This document shows, piece by piece, positions 1 through 8,680 of a DNA stretch of 40,971 bases (position 1 is its first letter; the number at the start of each line of letters is the position of its first letter). Both the position numbers and the translations under genes were made by a program. Under the pieces are notes generated by a model. That model saw only the letters and a program-made list of their open reading frames with translations. It was not told the origin of the DNA and did no database searches. This stretch comes from a virus: positions 1-40,971 of the IMG/VR virus record IMGVR_UViG_3300034272_002360. One strand, given 5' to 3'.

Positions 1-315
1 GTTCAGGCGTCCGTGCGATTTCACGCATGGCTTCTTGAAACTCAATCTCTTCCGCATACTTAGGCGTTCCGTCGGGGTGGTTCTTGCCTGTTAGGGGCTT
101 GAATGAATCCGCTACGGCTTGGAGTTCGGGCTTGGCTTCAAGCACGGCTTTAAGTTTGGCTGGTGTGAGGTCTCCGCCAATGGCTTTGTATCCCTGCATC
201 AAATGCTTGATGTGCTGATAGCCTAGCTCTTGAGCCTTGCCGTCGAGTCGTGCCTGTGGGGAGCCTGCACCGCTTTGTGATGTCGCTGTGCCTCCCTTTT
301 CAAGAGGGATAGGCT
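1..315. repeat. Terminal overlap copy A (pairs with 40500-40815)
   Basis: Base 1 aligns with 40500 and the match runs to about 315 with roughly 14 scattered substitutions (about 95% identity). It codes for the same protein segment in both copies. The divergence rules out an exact packaging repeat and points to two alleles of one locus. Confidence 0.85.
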
Positions 316-3300
316 CTTTGGGCTTGGTGGAAGGTGAAAGCATCTCATCATAAATCGCTCGCATCTTGGTGTTGAGCTGTAAGTCGATGTCGCTTCCTGT
401 GATGCCCTTGTAAATATCAAGTAGCCAAGTCTTGAAGTTATCAAAGACACCTTGAAGGCTTTTGTTTGGAGCTTTGCCTTCTGATAGGTATTTCTCAAAT
501 CCTCGTGCAAATCGTTCGCTTGTGTCGGTCTGCCAGTCTTTATGTCCTGCCCAATCAAGGATCGCTGTGCGTTCTGAATCGGTCAAGACGCCTTCATAAA
601 CGTGTGCGATTTCATGCAGTGGCGTTGACACGTCGGGGTCTGTTAGGGCGTGGATAACGCTCTTTCCATTCTCAAGGGTTTCCATGGCTCCTTTTTGGGA
701 CTGGTAGCGAATATCAGACACATCCTTTGTGAAAAAGCCTTTACTATTCTTTATTAGTCTTTCAGGGCTAAATATTTCACTCCCTGCAGCAGCAGACTCT
801 AAAAAGCGTGGGTCGGCATCAATCTCAATAACAACTGCGTCTTTGCCGAACTTTCTTGTTGCAACATCTAAAGGACTATCTCCAAAGTTGGTACCTTTTT
901 TATTTATGGAGAAATATGACCCCTCTTTAAACCCTTGTTTTTCGATCAGGCTAGCGTTAGTCTTTGATGTGCCGTGATATAAAGTTATAGTTCCGTTTTT
1001 GTTTAATGTTGCCCCTGTAAGCTTAGATAATTCTTTTCCTGCTTTAATTCTTTCCTGTGTGTTTCTAATCTGTATTTGCTCCAATGGTTCGATATTAGTT
1101 TTTTTTACAAGCTGTTGAGCGTACCAGTTCCCATTGGCTTTGATTTGATTTCCGTAAACCTCTTCTACTTTTCCGACGTTTGTAATGTCCCCAATCTTTA
1201 AATTTTTCCCATCTTGAAACATAGCCCCTTCCCCTACGTCGGTTGCGTTGCTTTTCTTAAATCCAATACTATCATAAGCATCTTTTACAGACACCCCTTT
1301 ACGCTCGGCGATCTTCTGAATGATTAAATCACTCACGACGGCTTGGGCTTTTGCCTGCTCATCATTCAAGCCAAAATACTCTTTGCCTACCTTGGTTAAA
1401 TCGTCCACATTTCTAGCGGTTACGCTCGGGTTCGGATCGTTAACTCGTGCCTCGGCTTCCTGTAGCTTTGCCCCTAGTGGCTCGTAAAAGCTGGCTTCAT
1501 CAACTAGGGCTTTGCTTGTGCTGTCGCTATAAAGCTCGTCTGCCACTCGGGCAATGTCTTCAGGCGTTTGGGCTTGGTTCAAGTCACGCTCAAGCCTTGC
1601 TCTCAACTGCTCCTGCTTGCCCTTGTTTAAAGGGGTAAAGCCTTCGACAAGCACTTGGGCTTCTTCAAGCTTAGGGGTGATGATTTCCTGCGTGTATTCG
1701 GGATAGATGCTGTTATTTAGCACGTCTTGATAACGCTGTTCGATTTCCGCTAGGTGTTGGGGTGTGTGTGCTTTGTCTAGGTCGTTTAAAAGCTCTTGCG
1801 TCTTGGCTTCTTGAATGGCGAAGTCTTTGCCTGTGGCATAGTCCATTTCTGCCCCTTGGTTGTCCGATAGCTTCTGTTGAAACGCTTGGAAGGCTTGGCT
1901 TGCCGTGCCTTGCCCTTCGGAATACTGGGGGTCTAGGTTGTCGTCGTTCATCAAGACAAGCTCGTTCAAGGTGTCGAAATTCTTGTCTTTTGCCATACGT
2001 CTAGCGATACTGCTTGAAATGTTGATGCCGTGTTCTTTGCCTAGTCGATTGGTGACGGTGGCGAATGGATCTTGCCCTTTAAAGATAATGTTCTTCCCTG
2101 CCACCTTCACACGATAATTTTCACCTGCTCGTGAATCCACGCCTTTAGCGGACGCTTTGAGCTTGTCGACTTTGTAGCCTAGTGATTTAAGGGTATCCAC
2201 GGCGTAAGACTGCCCCACGTTAGACGACGGTGCGAGTTGATCGCCTAGCACGTCTTCAATGTCTTTAATCGTCACCTTTTCAAAGTCGCCCTTTAGAATC
2301 TTGGGCTTAACTGGTGTTCCTATAGGCTCAAGGGTATTCACCTTTTCACGGCGTTGAAGCTCTTCTATAAAGAAGGGGTCGGGAGCGTCGTCTTCATTGG
2401 TGATTTTACCGCCATAGTAGACGGTTTCGCCTGTGTTGGGGTCGATGCGTGTTTCCCCTACTTGTGCCGTGTTGGGGTCGAAGGAGTCTTGCGTCTGCAC
2501 GTCTTGCGTGGGCTTGCCCTGCTTTAAGGCTTTGGCTTGGTTGTCCATTTGGTCTAGGGCTTTAGCGTAGTCTCGTGCCAAGGGGTCGTTATTCTTGGCA
2601 AGGGTGTTCATTTGCTTTGAGAGGCTACTGCGAATAAGCTTCGCCTCGTTGTGGCTTCCCTGTGCTTTGAGTGCGACGGCTTCCTGAATCTTGGCTTGTA
2701 AATCGGTTTGAATCTGTGCTGTGCGGTCTTGATTGAAGCCTTGTACATCAAAGGGAGCGTCTTCTTGATAAGGGAATACGTCGGTTAAATCCGTGCGGAC
2801 GTTGGGCGTGCCGTCCTGTGGCAAGACACCCACTTGTGACGCATCGATACCTTGTAAGGCTTCTTGAGCTTGGGCTTGTGCCTCGGCTTTCATGGCTCGC
2901 TTTTGAAAGAACTTGTTGATGATGCCCCCTGCCAAGTGTCCGCCTGCACCGAACGCTCCTTGTTGCAAGACTTCCGCACCGTCGATTTCACCCTTTTGCA
3001 TCTGTTGCCCTAGGGCGTTGGCTCCTGCGTTTAAGGTTGCATCTGCCAAGGCTCCTGTGGCAAGCTTGGTAATCGGCTTGGCTCCCATTCCCACAACTGG
3101 GACGGCGTTAATACCGCCTTCTACAATGGCACGTCCATAATCGCCTGCGTCGAGTTGGGCGAAGGTTTTGCCTTCGTTTTGCCGTTCTCGTAAACTTTGA
3201 CCGAATCCGCCTGCCACTGCCCCTAGGGTTCCACCGATTGTAGCCCCCACGGCGGTTCCTACGACTGGCACCACGGAGCCAATCCCTGCTCCGATTAACG

Positions 3301-3649
3301 CACCTGTCCCCACGTTTGCGAAACCACCTGCTAAGGCTCCTGTGAAATTACCTAAGTCGCTTTTGCCTTCTTGCGTATCAACGATACCGCCTGTGGCTTG
3401 CTCGGCAAACTTATTGCCTGCTGATTGAAAGAACTCACCTACGGCTTGATTGAAAAGGTTGGGCGGTTCGATGCTGTTTTGCTTGTAGTAGCTTAGACGT
3501 GCTTCTTGATGCTGTGCCTCTGACATCTTCTTCCAGTCAGGATGTTTGGCATAGCTTTTATCAAAGGTAATGTCGGCGACTTTGAGCTTTTGTTCAGGGG
3601 TAAGCTTCGCCCAATCGGGGTGTGATTGATAATCTGACAATGTAGGCAT
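1..3649 (-). CDS. Giant polyvalent virion protein, long allele (partial at window edge)
   Basis: The frame is open from an ATG at 3649 to the left edge, about 1216 codons, and continues in frame into the right end of the window if the genome is circular. The N-terminus repeats an HPDW motif (HPDWAKLTPEQ, HPDWKKMSEAQ). Residues about 100-140 form a Gly/Ala-rich hydrophobic stretch suited to membrane insertion. Residues about 891-960 look like an ADP-ribosyltransferase fold (YHGTS with H892, YFS with Y912, SEIF with E958). HEIAH at 1012-1016 with E1045 in SERFA suggests a gluzincin metallopeptidase. This organisation fits the phage 'polyvalent' proteins, thought to be injected with the DNA as effectors. 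It is last but one in the minus-strand virion operon. Catalytic activity is inferred; the open frame and motifs are seen. Confidence 0.8.
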   Translation of the reverse strand, partial: MPTLSDYQSHPDWAKLTPEQKLKVADITFDKSYAKHPDWKKMSEAQHQEARLSYYKQNSIEPPNLFNQAVGEFFQSAGNKFAEQATGGIVDTQEGKSDLGNFTGALAGGFANVGTGALIGAGIGSVVPVVGTAVGATIGGTLGAVAGGFGQSLRERQNEGKTFAQLDAGDYGRAIVEGGINAVPVVGMGAKPITKLATGALADATLNAGANALGQQMQKGEIDGAEVLQQGAFGAGGHLAGGIINKFFQKRAMKAEAQAQAQEALQGIDASQVGVLPQDGTPNVRTDLTDVFPYQEDAPFDVQGFNQDRTAQIQTDLQAKIQEAVALKAQGSHNEAKLIRSSLSKQMNTLAKNNDPLARDYAKALDQMDNQAKALKQGKPTQDVQTQDSFDPNTAQVGETRIDPNTGETVYYGGKITNEDDAPDPFFIEELQRREKVNTLEPIGTPVKPKILKGDFEKVTIKDIEDVLGDQLAPSSNVGQSYAVDTLKSLGYKVDKLKASAKGVDSRAGENYRVKVAGKNIIFKGQDPFATVTNRLGKEHGINISSSIARRMAKDKNFDTLNELVLMNDDNLDPQYSEGQGTASQAFQAFQQKLSDNQGAEMDYATGKDFAIQEAKTQELLNDLDKAHTPQHLAEIEQRYQDVLNNSIYPEYTQEIITPKLEEAQVLVEGFTPLNKGKQEQLRARLERDLNQAQTPEDIARVADELYSDSTSKALVDEASFYEPLGAKLQEAEARVNDPNPSVTARNVDDLTKVGKEYFGLNDEQAKAQAVVSDLIIQKIAERKGVSVKDAYDSIGFKKSNATDVGEGAMFQDGKNLKIGDITNVGKVEEVYGNQIKANGNWYAQQLVKKTNIEPLEQIQIRNTQERIKAGKELSKLTGATLNKNGTITLYHGTSKTNASLIEKQGFKEGSYFSINKKGTNFGDSPLDVATRKFGKDAVVIEIDADPRFLESAAAGSEIFSPERLIKNSKGFFTKDVSDIRYQSQKGAMETLENGKSVIHALTDPDVSTPLHEIAHVYEGVLTDSERTAILDWAGHKDWQTDTSERFARGFEKYLSEGKAPNKSLQGVFDNFKTWLLDIYKGITGSDIDLQLNTKMRAIYDEMLSPSTKPKEPIPLEKGGTATSQSGAGSPQARLDGKAQELGYQHIKHLMQGYKAIGGDLTPAKLKAVLEAKPELQAVADSFKPLTGKNHPDGTPKYAEEIEFQEAMREIARTPE
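316..1429 (-). other. Effector cassette (ART-like plus zincin) absent from the other allele
   Basis: This block (residues about 741-1111) is flanked by sequence that also occurs at the right end of the window. There, only about 50 bp of unrelated linker (40816-40866) takes its place. The cassette encodes a helical lead region, the YHGTS ADP-ribosyltransferase-like domain and the HEIAH metallopeptidase domain. Its boundaries coincide with low-complexity linkers (DPNPSVTARN upstream; STKPKEPIPLEKGG downstream), so gain or loss preserves the reading frame. Confidence 0.75.
1430..1534. repeat. Terminal overlap copy A, second block (identical to 40867-40971)
   Basis: These 105 bases are identical to the last 105 bases of the window and lie in the same reading frame. 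Together with the 1-315 block they show that the right end of the window re-enters the left end after skipping the effector cassette. Confidence 0.9.
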
Positions 3650-3659
3650 TTAAGCATCC

Positions 3660-5495
3660 TTATTGAACACGCTGTCCGTACATGTTATAAATGGCGGTGC
3701 TTGACACCCTTTTAGCTGGTGGAGCTTTAGCCTTTTGAGGCGGTGGCGTGGCTTTGGGTGCTGGGGCTTGCACCGTTGGGTTCTCAAGCAAGCCAAGGGG
3801 GCTATTGGACTTTTCGCCTTCTGCCTTTTTGTATGCCGCAATAAGCCTATCAAGTCGTCCTTCGATTGCCGTTTTTTCGGCACCGTTTGCTTTTGCTAGG
3901 GCGATTCTATTTTCGTCTATTTTGTTAGCAAGTTTATCTAGTGTGTCTTGTCTTGCTTTGGTTTCCTTGTCTAGTGCTTCCGCCTGTTTTTGACGTGTGT
4001 TTATATCGGCGTTGATAGCCGTCTGTTTTTCGTCATTGGTATTTTTACGAGTGGTTTCGGCAAGGTCTGCATAATTGTAAGCAAGCGTTTGTGATGCCTG
4101 TTTGTCTTGCAAGTTGTTCTGATAATACGCTTGGTTAGTGCTGTTGACGTTCTGCTGAACACCTGCACCACGTGTGAAAGACTCCCCTAGTGTGTTAGGG
4201 TCTGCAATCGCCACTTGATAAGGGTTCTGTATTGCATCACGTCGAAGTTGTGGGCTGGTGTTGTACGCATTCAAGCTTCCCATAATCTGCCCTTGGGCTT
4301 GGGGGTTGCCTTGTGCCACGGTGGACTTAGGAGCCTTGCCTTGCGGTTGCAAGCCTGCAATAGACTTCTTTAAGTTCTCGTTGCGATTCGTCCACCCTTC
4401 TAAGAACTGCTTTTGTGAGGGGTTTTGAGCAAACTCGTTGTATTTCTGTTGGCGAATGGCAAGGTATTTGTTCGGATCTTGTCCACTCATCTTGAGGAGT
4501 TGTGACGCTCTCCCTACTCCCATATTGACGGCGGTGTCAAAATGTACCTGTGCAAGGGCTGGGTTTGTTTTGGCTATATTGCCTGCTCCGCTTGCGTCCC
4601 AATAGTTCTTTTTGTAAATGGCGGTCGCCTCGCCTTCTGTGATGCTCTTTACATCTCTAGAGGGAAGCTTGTTTGACTTTCTCCACGAATTGTAAGTGCC
4701 TTGGGTGATGCCTAGGTTTGTGGCTCCACCCTTGTCGGCTGGGTTATTAGCATAGCCCCCTTCTGCCTTGCGGACAAAACCAAGGGCTTGTCTGAATGGG
4801 TCGCCTTTGCCTGTTGGAGTAATGGCACTTTGCGGAACGCCTGCCGTGTTCACGTTGCCCCCTGCTTGGGCTCCTGCCGTCAAGGCTTCCGATGTTTTGC
4901 CAAGGGTAGCCATATTGGTAAGGTTTTTGTTTATTTGTCTGTTACGGTCGGTAATATAAGTTTCGCTCACCAACGCCCCTGCTTGGGGATTGAAACCGTT
5001 CCCCATAGTTTCACTAACCATAGCTCGATTGCCTAGCAAGCTACCCACGTTATTATTGCTTGATCGTGCTTCTTCGGGGCTTGTTCTAAATCCGCCTGTG
5101 CCTTGCGTGGGGTCAATCGGTGCTAAACCTTGTGCGGTTCGTTCTTGATTCACAAGCATCAGGTTTTCTGCTTGCTGTTGGAGTTCCGCCTGTCTCGCTC
5201 GCTCCATAGCGTCCTGCTGTTGTTTGAGCTGGGCTTGGTTGTACTGTTGGAGGTTGTAGCGATTCCCTAAGGCTCCTAATCCTGAAAGAATAGCTGGTGT
5301 TCCTTCGGGGGTTTGGTTCACCGCTCCCATAAAATCACCTACATAGCCTAGCCCTTGCATCAGCCGTTGTCCGAACGTGGCTTTTTTAGTGGGGTCGTAA
5401 CTTGCCCCAACAGGTAAACCAAAGGGGGCGGTCTGCAATCCGTTTCCTGCCACAATCTGATAAACTTGGTTTTGCTGGTTTTGATTCGCACCCAT
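3660..5495 (-). CDS. Virion ejection protein with GH108 muramidase domain
   Basis: The protein has 611 residues, with an AAGGA ribosome site 10 bases before ATG. Residues 1-60 contain a hydrophobic patch, residues about 80-115 are Gln-rich and probably coiled coil, and residues about 233-380 match glycoside hydrolase 108. In that domain the catalytic motif EGGYANNPADKGGATN starts at E245 and is followed by the typical YWDASGAG and HFDTAVNMG motifs. A second coiled coil and a Pro/Ala/Lys-rich tail follow. Its place among virion genes, not with holins, suggests a muralytic protein that locally opens peptidoglycan during DNA entry. It stops 10 bases before the polyvalent gene and is probably co-transcribed with it. 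The domain call is strong; the role is inferred from position. Confidence 0.82.
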   Translation of the reverse strand: MGANQNQQNQVYQIVAGNGLQTAPFGLPVGASYDPTKKATFGQRLMQGLGYVGDFMGAVNQTPEGTPAILSGLGALGNRYNLQQYNQAQLKQQQDAMERARQAELQQQAENLMLVNQERTAQGLAPIDPTQGTGGFRTSPEEARSSNNNVGSLLGNRAMVSETMGNGFNPQAGALVSETYITDRNRQINKNLTNMATLGKTSEALTAGAQAGGNVNTAGVPQSAITPTGKGDPFRQALGFVRKAEGGYANNPADKGGATNLGITQGTYNSWRKSNKLPSRDVKSITEGEATAIYKKNYWDASGAGNIAKTNPALAQVHFDTAVNMGVGRASQLLKMSGQDPNKYLAIRQQKYNEFAQNPSQKQFLEGWTNRNENLKKSIAGLQPQGKAPKSTVAQGNPQAQGQIMGSLNAYNTSPQLRRDAIQNPYQVAIADPNTLGESFTRGAGVQQNVNSTNQAYYQNNLQDKQASQTLAYNYADLAETTRKNTNDEKQTAINADINTRQKQAEALDKETKARQDTLDKLANKIDENRIALAKANGAEKTAIEGRLDRLIAAYKKAEGEKSNSPLGLLENPTVQAPAPKATPPPQKAKAPPAKRVSSTAIYNMYGQRVQ

Positions 5496-5499
5496 GGTT

Positions 5500-5883
5500 T
5501 TATTTTCCTTGCATTTGGAGCTGTTGCATCATCGCACGACGAAAAGGGCTGTTGTCTTCGGCGGTGGGCTTGTAATACTGGGGAGGGGCTTGCTGTTGTA
5601 GGCGTTTTTCGTTGCGGTTATTCATGTAGTTTTGGACTAAAGGCAAACCACCACCGATTAACGCACTGCCGAATCCACCTTGTGCGAATCCCTGTAACGC
5701 TCCCATTCCTGCCTGTCGCATAGGCGACATCGGCTGTTGGGGTTGAATAGTGGGAGACTGCACACCGCCTAGTACTTGGGTTGGCATCATGTTTCCCGAC
5801 CCTGCTGGTGAAGCGGGTTCGTTTGCTTTGTCCTTCATTTTTTGCACACCTTGGGCAATCATCATCATTGTTGCGGGATCCAT
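5500..5883 (-). CDS. Small Met/Gln-rich internal virion protein
   Basis: This is a 127-residue protein I do not recognise. It begins MDPATMMMIAQGVQKMKDKANE, so helical and Met-rich, has a Pro/Gln-rich middle, then a Gly-rich hydrophobic segment (MGALQGFAQGGFGSALIGGG) that could associate with membranes. AAGGAG lies just upstream of the ATG. It sits 4 bases before the GH108 ejection protein and 15 bases after the preceding gene, so it is translated as part of the ejection-protein block. Composition and location suggest a small ejection or core protein; nothing identifies a fold. Confidence 0.7.
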   Translation of the reverse strand: MDPATMMMIAQGVQKMKDKANEPASPAGSGNMMPTQVLGGVQSPTIQPQQPMSPMRQAGMGALQGFAQGGFGSALIGGGLPLVQNYMNNRNEKRLQQQAPPQYYKPTAEDNSPFRRAMMQQLQMQGK

Positions 5884-5898
5884 TATCCGTACTCCTTT

Positions 5899-6609
5899 TT
5901 AAAACGCTCCGCCTGTGGAGAACGATAATAATTTTTGCCCGAAGCTCTTGGGTCGTGCTGATCGAGCGTTATAGGTATTCATAGCATTGCTAAACCTTGA
6001 ATTTTCCAAGTCTTGCATGGTGCGTAACTGGTTAATGCCGACGCCTGCCCCTGCAATGTTTTGGCTATTCAAACCTTGTTGCTGGGCTTGTTGCCCTTGC
6101 GACATTGCCGTGTAGTAGTTGGAAAGGTCGATGTTTGGAGCCATATCTGCACTTAAGGCTTGCCCCCGATTGAGGAATGCACTGCTTTCCACATCGGCTA
6201 GGTCTTTGGCTCTTTGCCCTGCGAGTTGCTTGGCGAAATAGTTGGCGAAGCCTGCGGATTGACTCATGCCGTTACCGCTGGCGTCTAACATAGCGTTGCC
6301 TTCGGCTTGGTCGTACGCACTGTTTACGGCTCGACGTTGGGGGTCTGCTAAGGCGTTTTGATAGGCTTCAAGCCCTGCTTTTGATGTGTCAAACGTCCCT
6401 GCGGTGTTGGCGGTGTTGAGCATCCCTTGCCGTGCGATACCTTGCACTTGAAGATCTTGAGGGTCGCTTGTGATGTCTGTCGTAAATTGTTTTTTGCTTG
6501 GGTCGTAAATGCGTTGGACTTGCGTCTTGCCGTCTTGACGTAAAATTTCCCCTGCTGGGTCTTGGGGGGCTTGTTGAACTGGGGCTTGTGGTGATCCGCC
6601 TTTTCCCAT
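5899..6609 (-). CDS. Putative internal virion / ejection protein
   Basis: The protein has 236 residues, an AAGGAG ribosome site and ATG at 6609. The N-terminus is Gly/Pro/Gln-rich, and the body is Ala/Gln/Asn-rich and predicted helical. The C-terminus ends in KSFGQKLLSFSTGGAF. Small Ala-rich helical proteins between the tail nozzle and the large internal proteins are common in podovirus genomes and often belong to the ejectosome. I see no enzyme motif. It follows the GNAT gene by 3 bases and precedes the 127-residue protein, consistent with tight co-translation. Confidence 0.68.
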   Translation of the reverse strand: MGKGGSPQAPVQQAPQDPAGEILRQDGKTQVQRIYDPSKKQFTTDITSDPQDLQVQGIARQGMLNTANTAGTFDTSKAGLEAYQNALADPQRRAVNSAYDQAEGNAMLDASGNGMSQSAGFANYFAKQLAGQRAKDLADVESSAFLNRGQALSADMAPNIDLSNYYTAMSQGQQAQQQGLNSQNIAGAGVGINQLRTMQDLENSRFSNAMNTYNARSARPKSFGQKLLSFSTGGAF

Positions 6610-6612
6610 GGT

Positions 6613-7158
6613 TTAGGACTCCTTGATTTCTTCTGTAATCATACCGCTTGGGGCGTTGTCTTTTTCGTAGTCTGACTTGAGATAAGCCAGTATCAAGACA
6701 TCGCCTCGTTCGGTGTAGCCGTTCCATTCGCCTTTTAAGATGCCTTCCTTCTTGAAGCCTACACGCCTTGCGATCACTTCCGCTGGGTTCTTCTTCATGC
6801 GTCGCACAAGGGCTTTGAGTTTGTAGAGTTTTAAATCTGTAAAGACGTAATCGCTCATCATATGGAGGAAGGTCAAGGCACGGGATCCCTTGCGTTGCTG
6901 GGGCAATAAGACGGCTTGCACTTCGGCGATACTATTGGGGAATAGGTTTAGAATCATCATACCCACTGGCTCATCATCGACTAAGCCTTTGAAGATTTGG
7001 AGGTTGCCTTTTTGGGCTTGCTCTTCCAAGAAAAGCACACTCAAGACGGTGTTATCCGTTGTGTGGCGTTCAAGGTGTTCAATGCACGCTTTTAAGCATT
7101 GGTTCACAAAATTAGCGTCTTGATTAAAGTTAATTGGCACCAGTTTAAGTTGTTCCAT
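6613..7158 (-). CDS. GNAT-family N-acetyltransferase in the tail operon
   Basis: This 181-residue protein has the GNAT shape. A beta segment with GLVDDEPVGMMIL is followed by EVQAVLLPQQRKGSRALTFL, where QQRKGSRA corresponds to the acetyl-CoA pyrophosphate-binding motif A (R/Q-x-x-G-x-G/A). The later RRVGFKKEGILKGEW resembles the typical GNAT C-terminal GF.REG segment. The ribosome site AAAAGGGG precedes ATG at 7158. It lies between the nozzle and the ejection proteins, with 1- and 3-base gaps. Such GNAT genes are frequent in podovirus structural operons; whether they modify virion or host proteins is not known here. Confidence 0.8.
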   Translation of the reverse strand: MEQLKLVPINFNQDANFVNQCLKACIEHLERHTTDNTVLSVLFLEEQAQKGNLQIFKGLVDDEPVGMMILNLFPNSIAEVQAVLLPQQRKGSRALTFLHMMSDYVFTDLKLYKLKALVRRMKKNPAEVIARRVGFKKEGILKGEWNGYTERGDVLILAYLKSDYEKDNAPSGMITEEIKES

Positions 7159-7159
7159 G

Positions 7160-8680
7160 TTAGCCCCTTTTATTGCTTAACGCCTCGTATTCAATATCAA
7201 TGGAGCGAATCACGATAGGCTCGTTGGCATTGTTGCACGATAGGATGATTTTAATGGCTTTGCCTTTGCCAAGGTTTGTAATTGGTGTAAGGCTGGCTCC
7301 GCCGTCGTCCCATGTCGCTTCATCCCACTTGGCAGAATCCCATAAAGCTCCGCCATTTAAAACGATAGACTCAAGCGTGGCGGTGGGTTGGGCGTCGGTC
7401 AATACATACCAACGCACATTTAAGGTTGCTCGAAATCCCGGGTCGACACCGATAAAAACTTGCTTGTATCGCTTAAGCTTCATCAAGCCTTCGTGTGCAA
7501 TCCACTTAGATTCAAACTCGGCGTTGTAAGCCGTGCCGTTGTTGTTAAACACGGTGCTTTGATGCTGGTAGATGTTACCTAGTGCGTCTGTGTGGTACAA
7601 GTCACGCTTATGAATACACATCGACGTGGGCTTCCACCCTGTACGTCGTGCGTTGGCTCCTGTGGTGATGTCGTAGGTCAACACAAGGTCGTTTTCGGTG
7701 CTTATGCCTGTGGGTAATCCGATGATGATATTGTTGTCTTTTGGAACGTACACTAAGGTCGCTTTATCTAAGGCGGTCTGGGTGTTGAAGTTCACCGTGT
7801 TGATGATGTCTTGAATCACATAGTTTGGTTGCTCAACGGCGACTTTGCCGAAGTTCTGTGTCACGGTTAATTTGCGTAAGCCTTCTTGTGAAAAGAAGTA
7901 ATGCTCGTTTCCAATACTCACAACGCCGTTATCGATGACGCATCCCACTTCTTGCGTAATGGGCTTAATAGCAAAGGGTTCTCCACCTGTTGAGCCGAAG
8001 GGGGCGTTTCCTTGTAGGTAGTAAATACACCGTTCTTTGTAGATCACCAGCATATCATCCGTCAATGGCACGACGGCTTTAATGGCTCCGCCGTATCCGC
8101 TCATTATGGTGAAAAAGTCGACGGTGCTTGTGGTGTTGTCAAAGTTGCCGATTGTCTCGGGTCGGGGGGTGTAGATTGTGTCGGGATTGGCTGGGTCGCC
8201 CCAATAAAAGATGCGGTTTCTGAATACGGCGGATCCTTTCGGGCGTGCATCGTTCCATATTGAGCTAGGGTCGCTTATGGTAATATCAGAAGCAGAGGTG
8301 CCATTCCATACCACAGGCTTGTCGATGCCGTTGCACATAATCAGGGAGCTTAGCCATTCGCTCGCCGTCCATTTGGCGGTGGTGCTGGCTCCTGTCTTTA
8401 CCTGCGTCGGCGTGGTGATGCCATTATAAATCTTGCCGTTGAAGCATGAAATTAGCTCGCCCTTAAAGCTAAAAATCCCCTGCCCTGCGTTTGCTCCAGC
8501 GGTGGGGTTGGCGACTGCTGTAAAGCCGTTGACTTTGGTGATGCTCCCTAAGTCCACTCTCATATTATTGATATTTTCAGCATACATAAAGGAATCGTCT
8601 TCACCTTTAGGCACAAGGTAGGAGCCGATCGTTTTGCGGTTGATGCCTCCGCCAAAATTGGTGTATGTTGCTGTAGGCAT
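7160..8680 (-). CDS. Tail nozzle / tail tube protein B-like
   Basis: The protein has 506 residues and starts MPTATYTNFGGGINRKTIGSYL, a form typical of podovirus tail proteins placed after the gatekeeper. The body is beta-rich with recurring W/Y-G motifs (for example FSFKGELISCFNGKIYNG, FRNRIFYWGDPANPDTIY, HYFFSQEGLRKL), consistent with the beta-propeller-like fold of tail nozzles. Its ATG overlaps the stop of the adaptor gene (TAATG), so translation is coupled. It should form the distal end of the short tail. The family-level call is from pattern and synteny. Confidence 0.75.
   Translation of the reverse strand: MPTATYTNFGGGINRKTIGSYLVPKGEDDSFMYAENINNMRVDLGSITKVNGFTAVANPTAGANAGQGIFSFKGELISCFNGKIYNGITTPTQVKTGASTTAKWTASEWLSSLIMCNGIDKPVVWNGTSASDITISDPSSIWNDARPKGSAVFRNRIFYWGDPANPDTIYTPRPETIGNFDNTTSTVDFFTIMSGYGGAIKAVVPLTDDMLVIYKERCIYYLQGNAPFGSTGGEPFAIKPITQEVGCVIDNGVVSIGNEHYFFSQEGLRKLTVTQNFGKVAVEQPNYVIQDIINTVNFNTQTALDKATLVYVPKDNNIIIGLPTGISTENDLVLTYDITTGANARRTGWKPTSMCIHKRDLYHTDALGNIYQHQSTVFNNNGTAYNAEFESKWIAHEGLMKLKRYKQVFIGVDPGFRATLNVRWYVLTDAQPTATLESIVLNGGALWDSAKWDEATWDDGGASLTPITNLGKGKAIKIILSCNNANEPIVIRSIDIEYEALSNKRG

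Noticed and set aside
1-315. Direct terminal repeat of a linear genome
   Set aside because: The copies differ at about 5% of bases and then diverge over a large indel; packaging repeats are identical.
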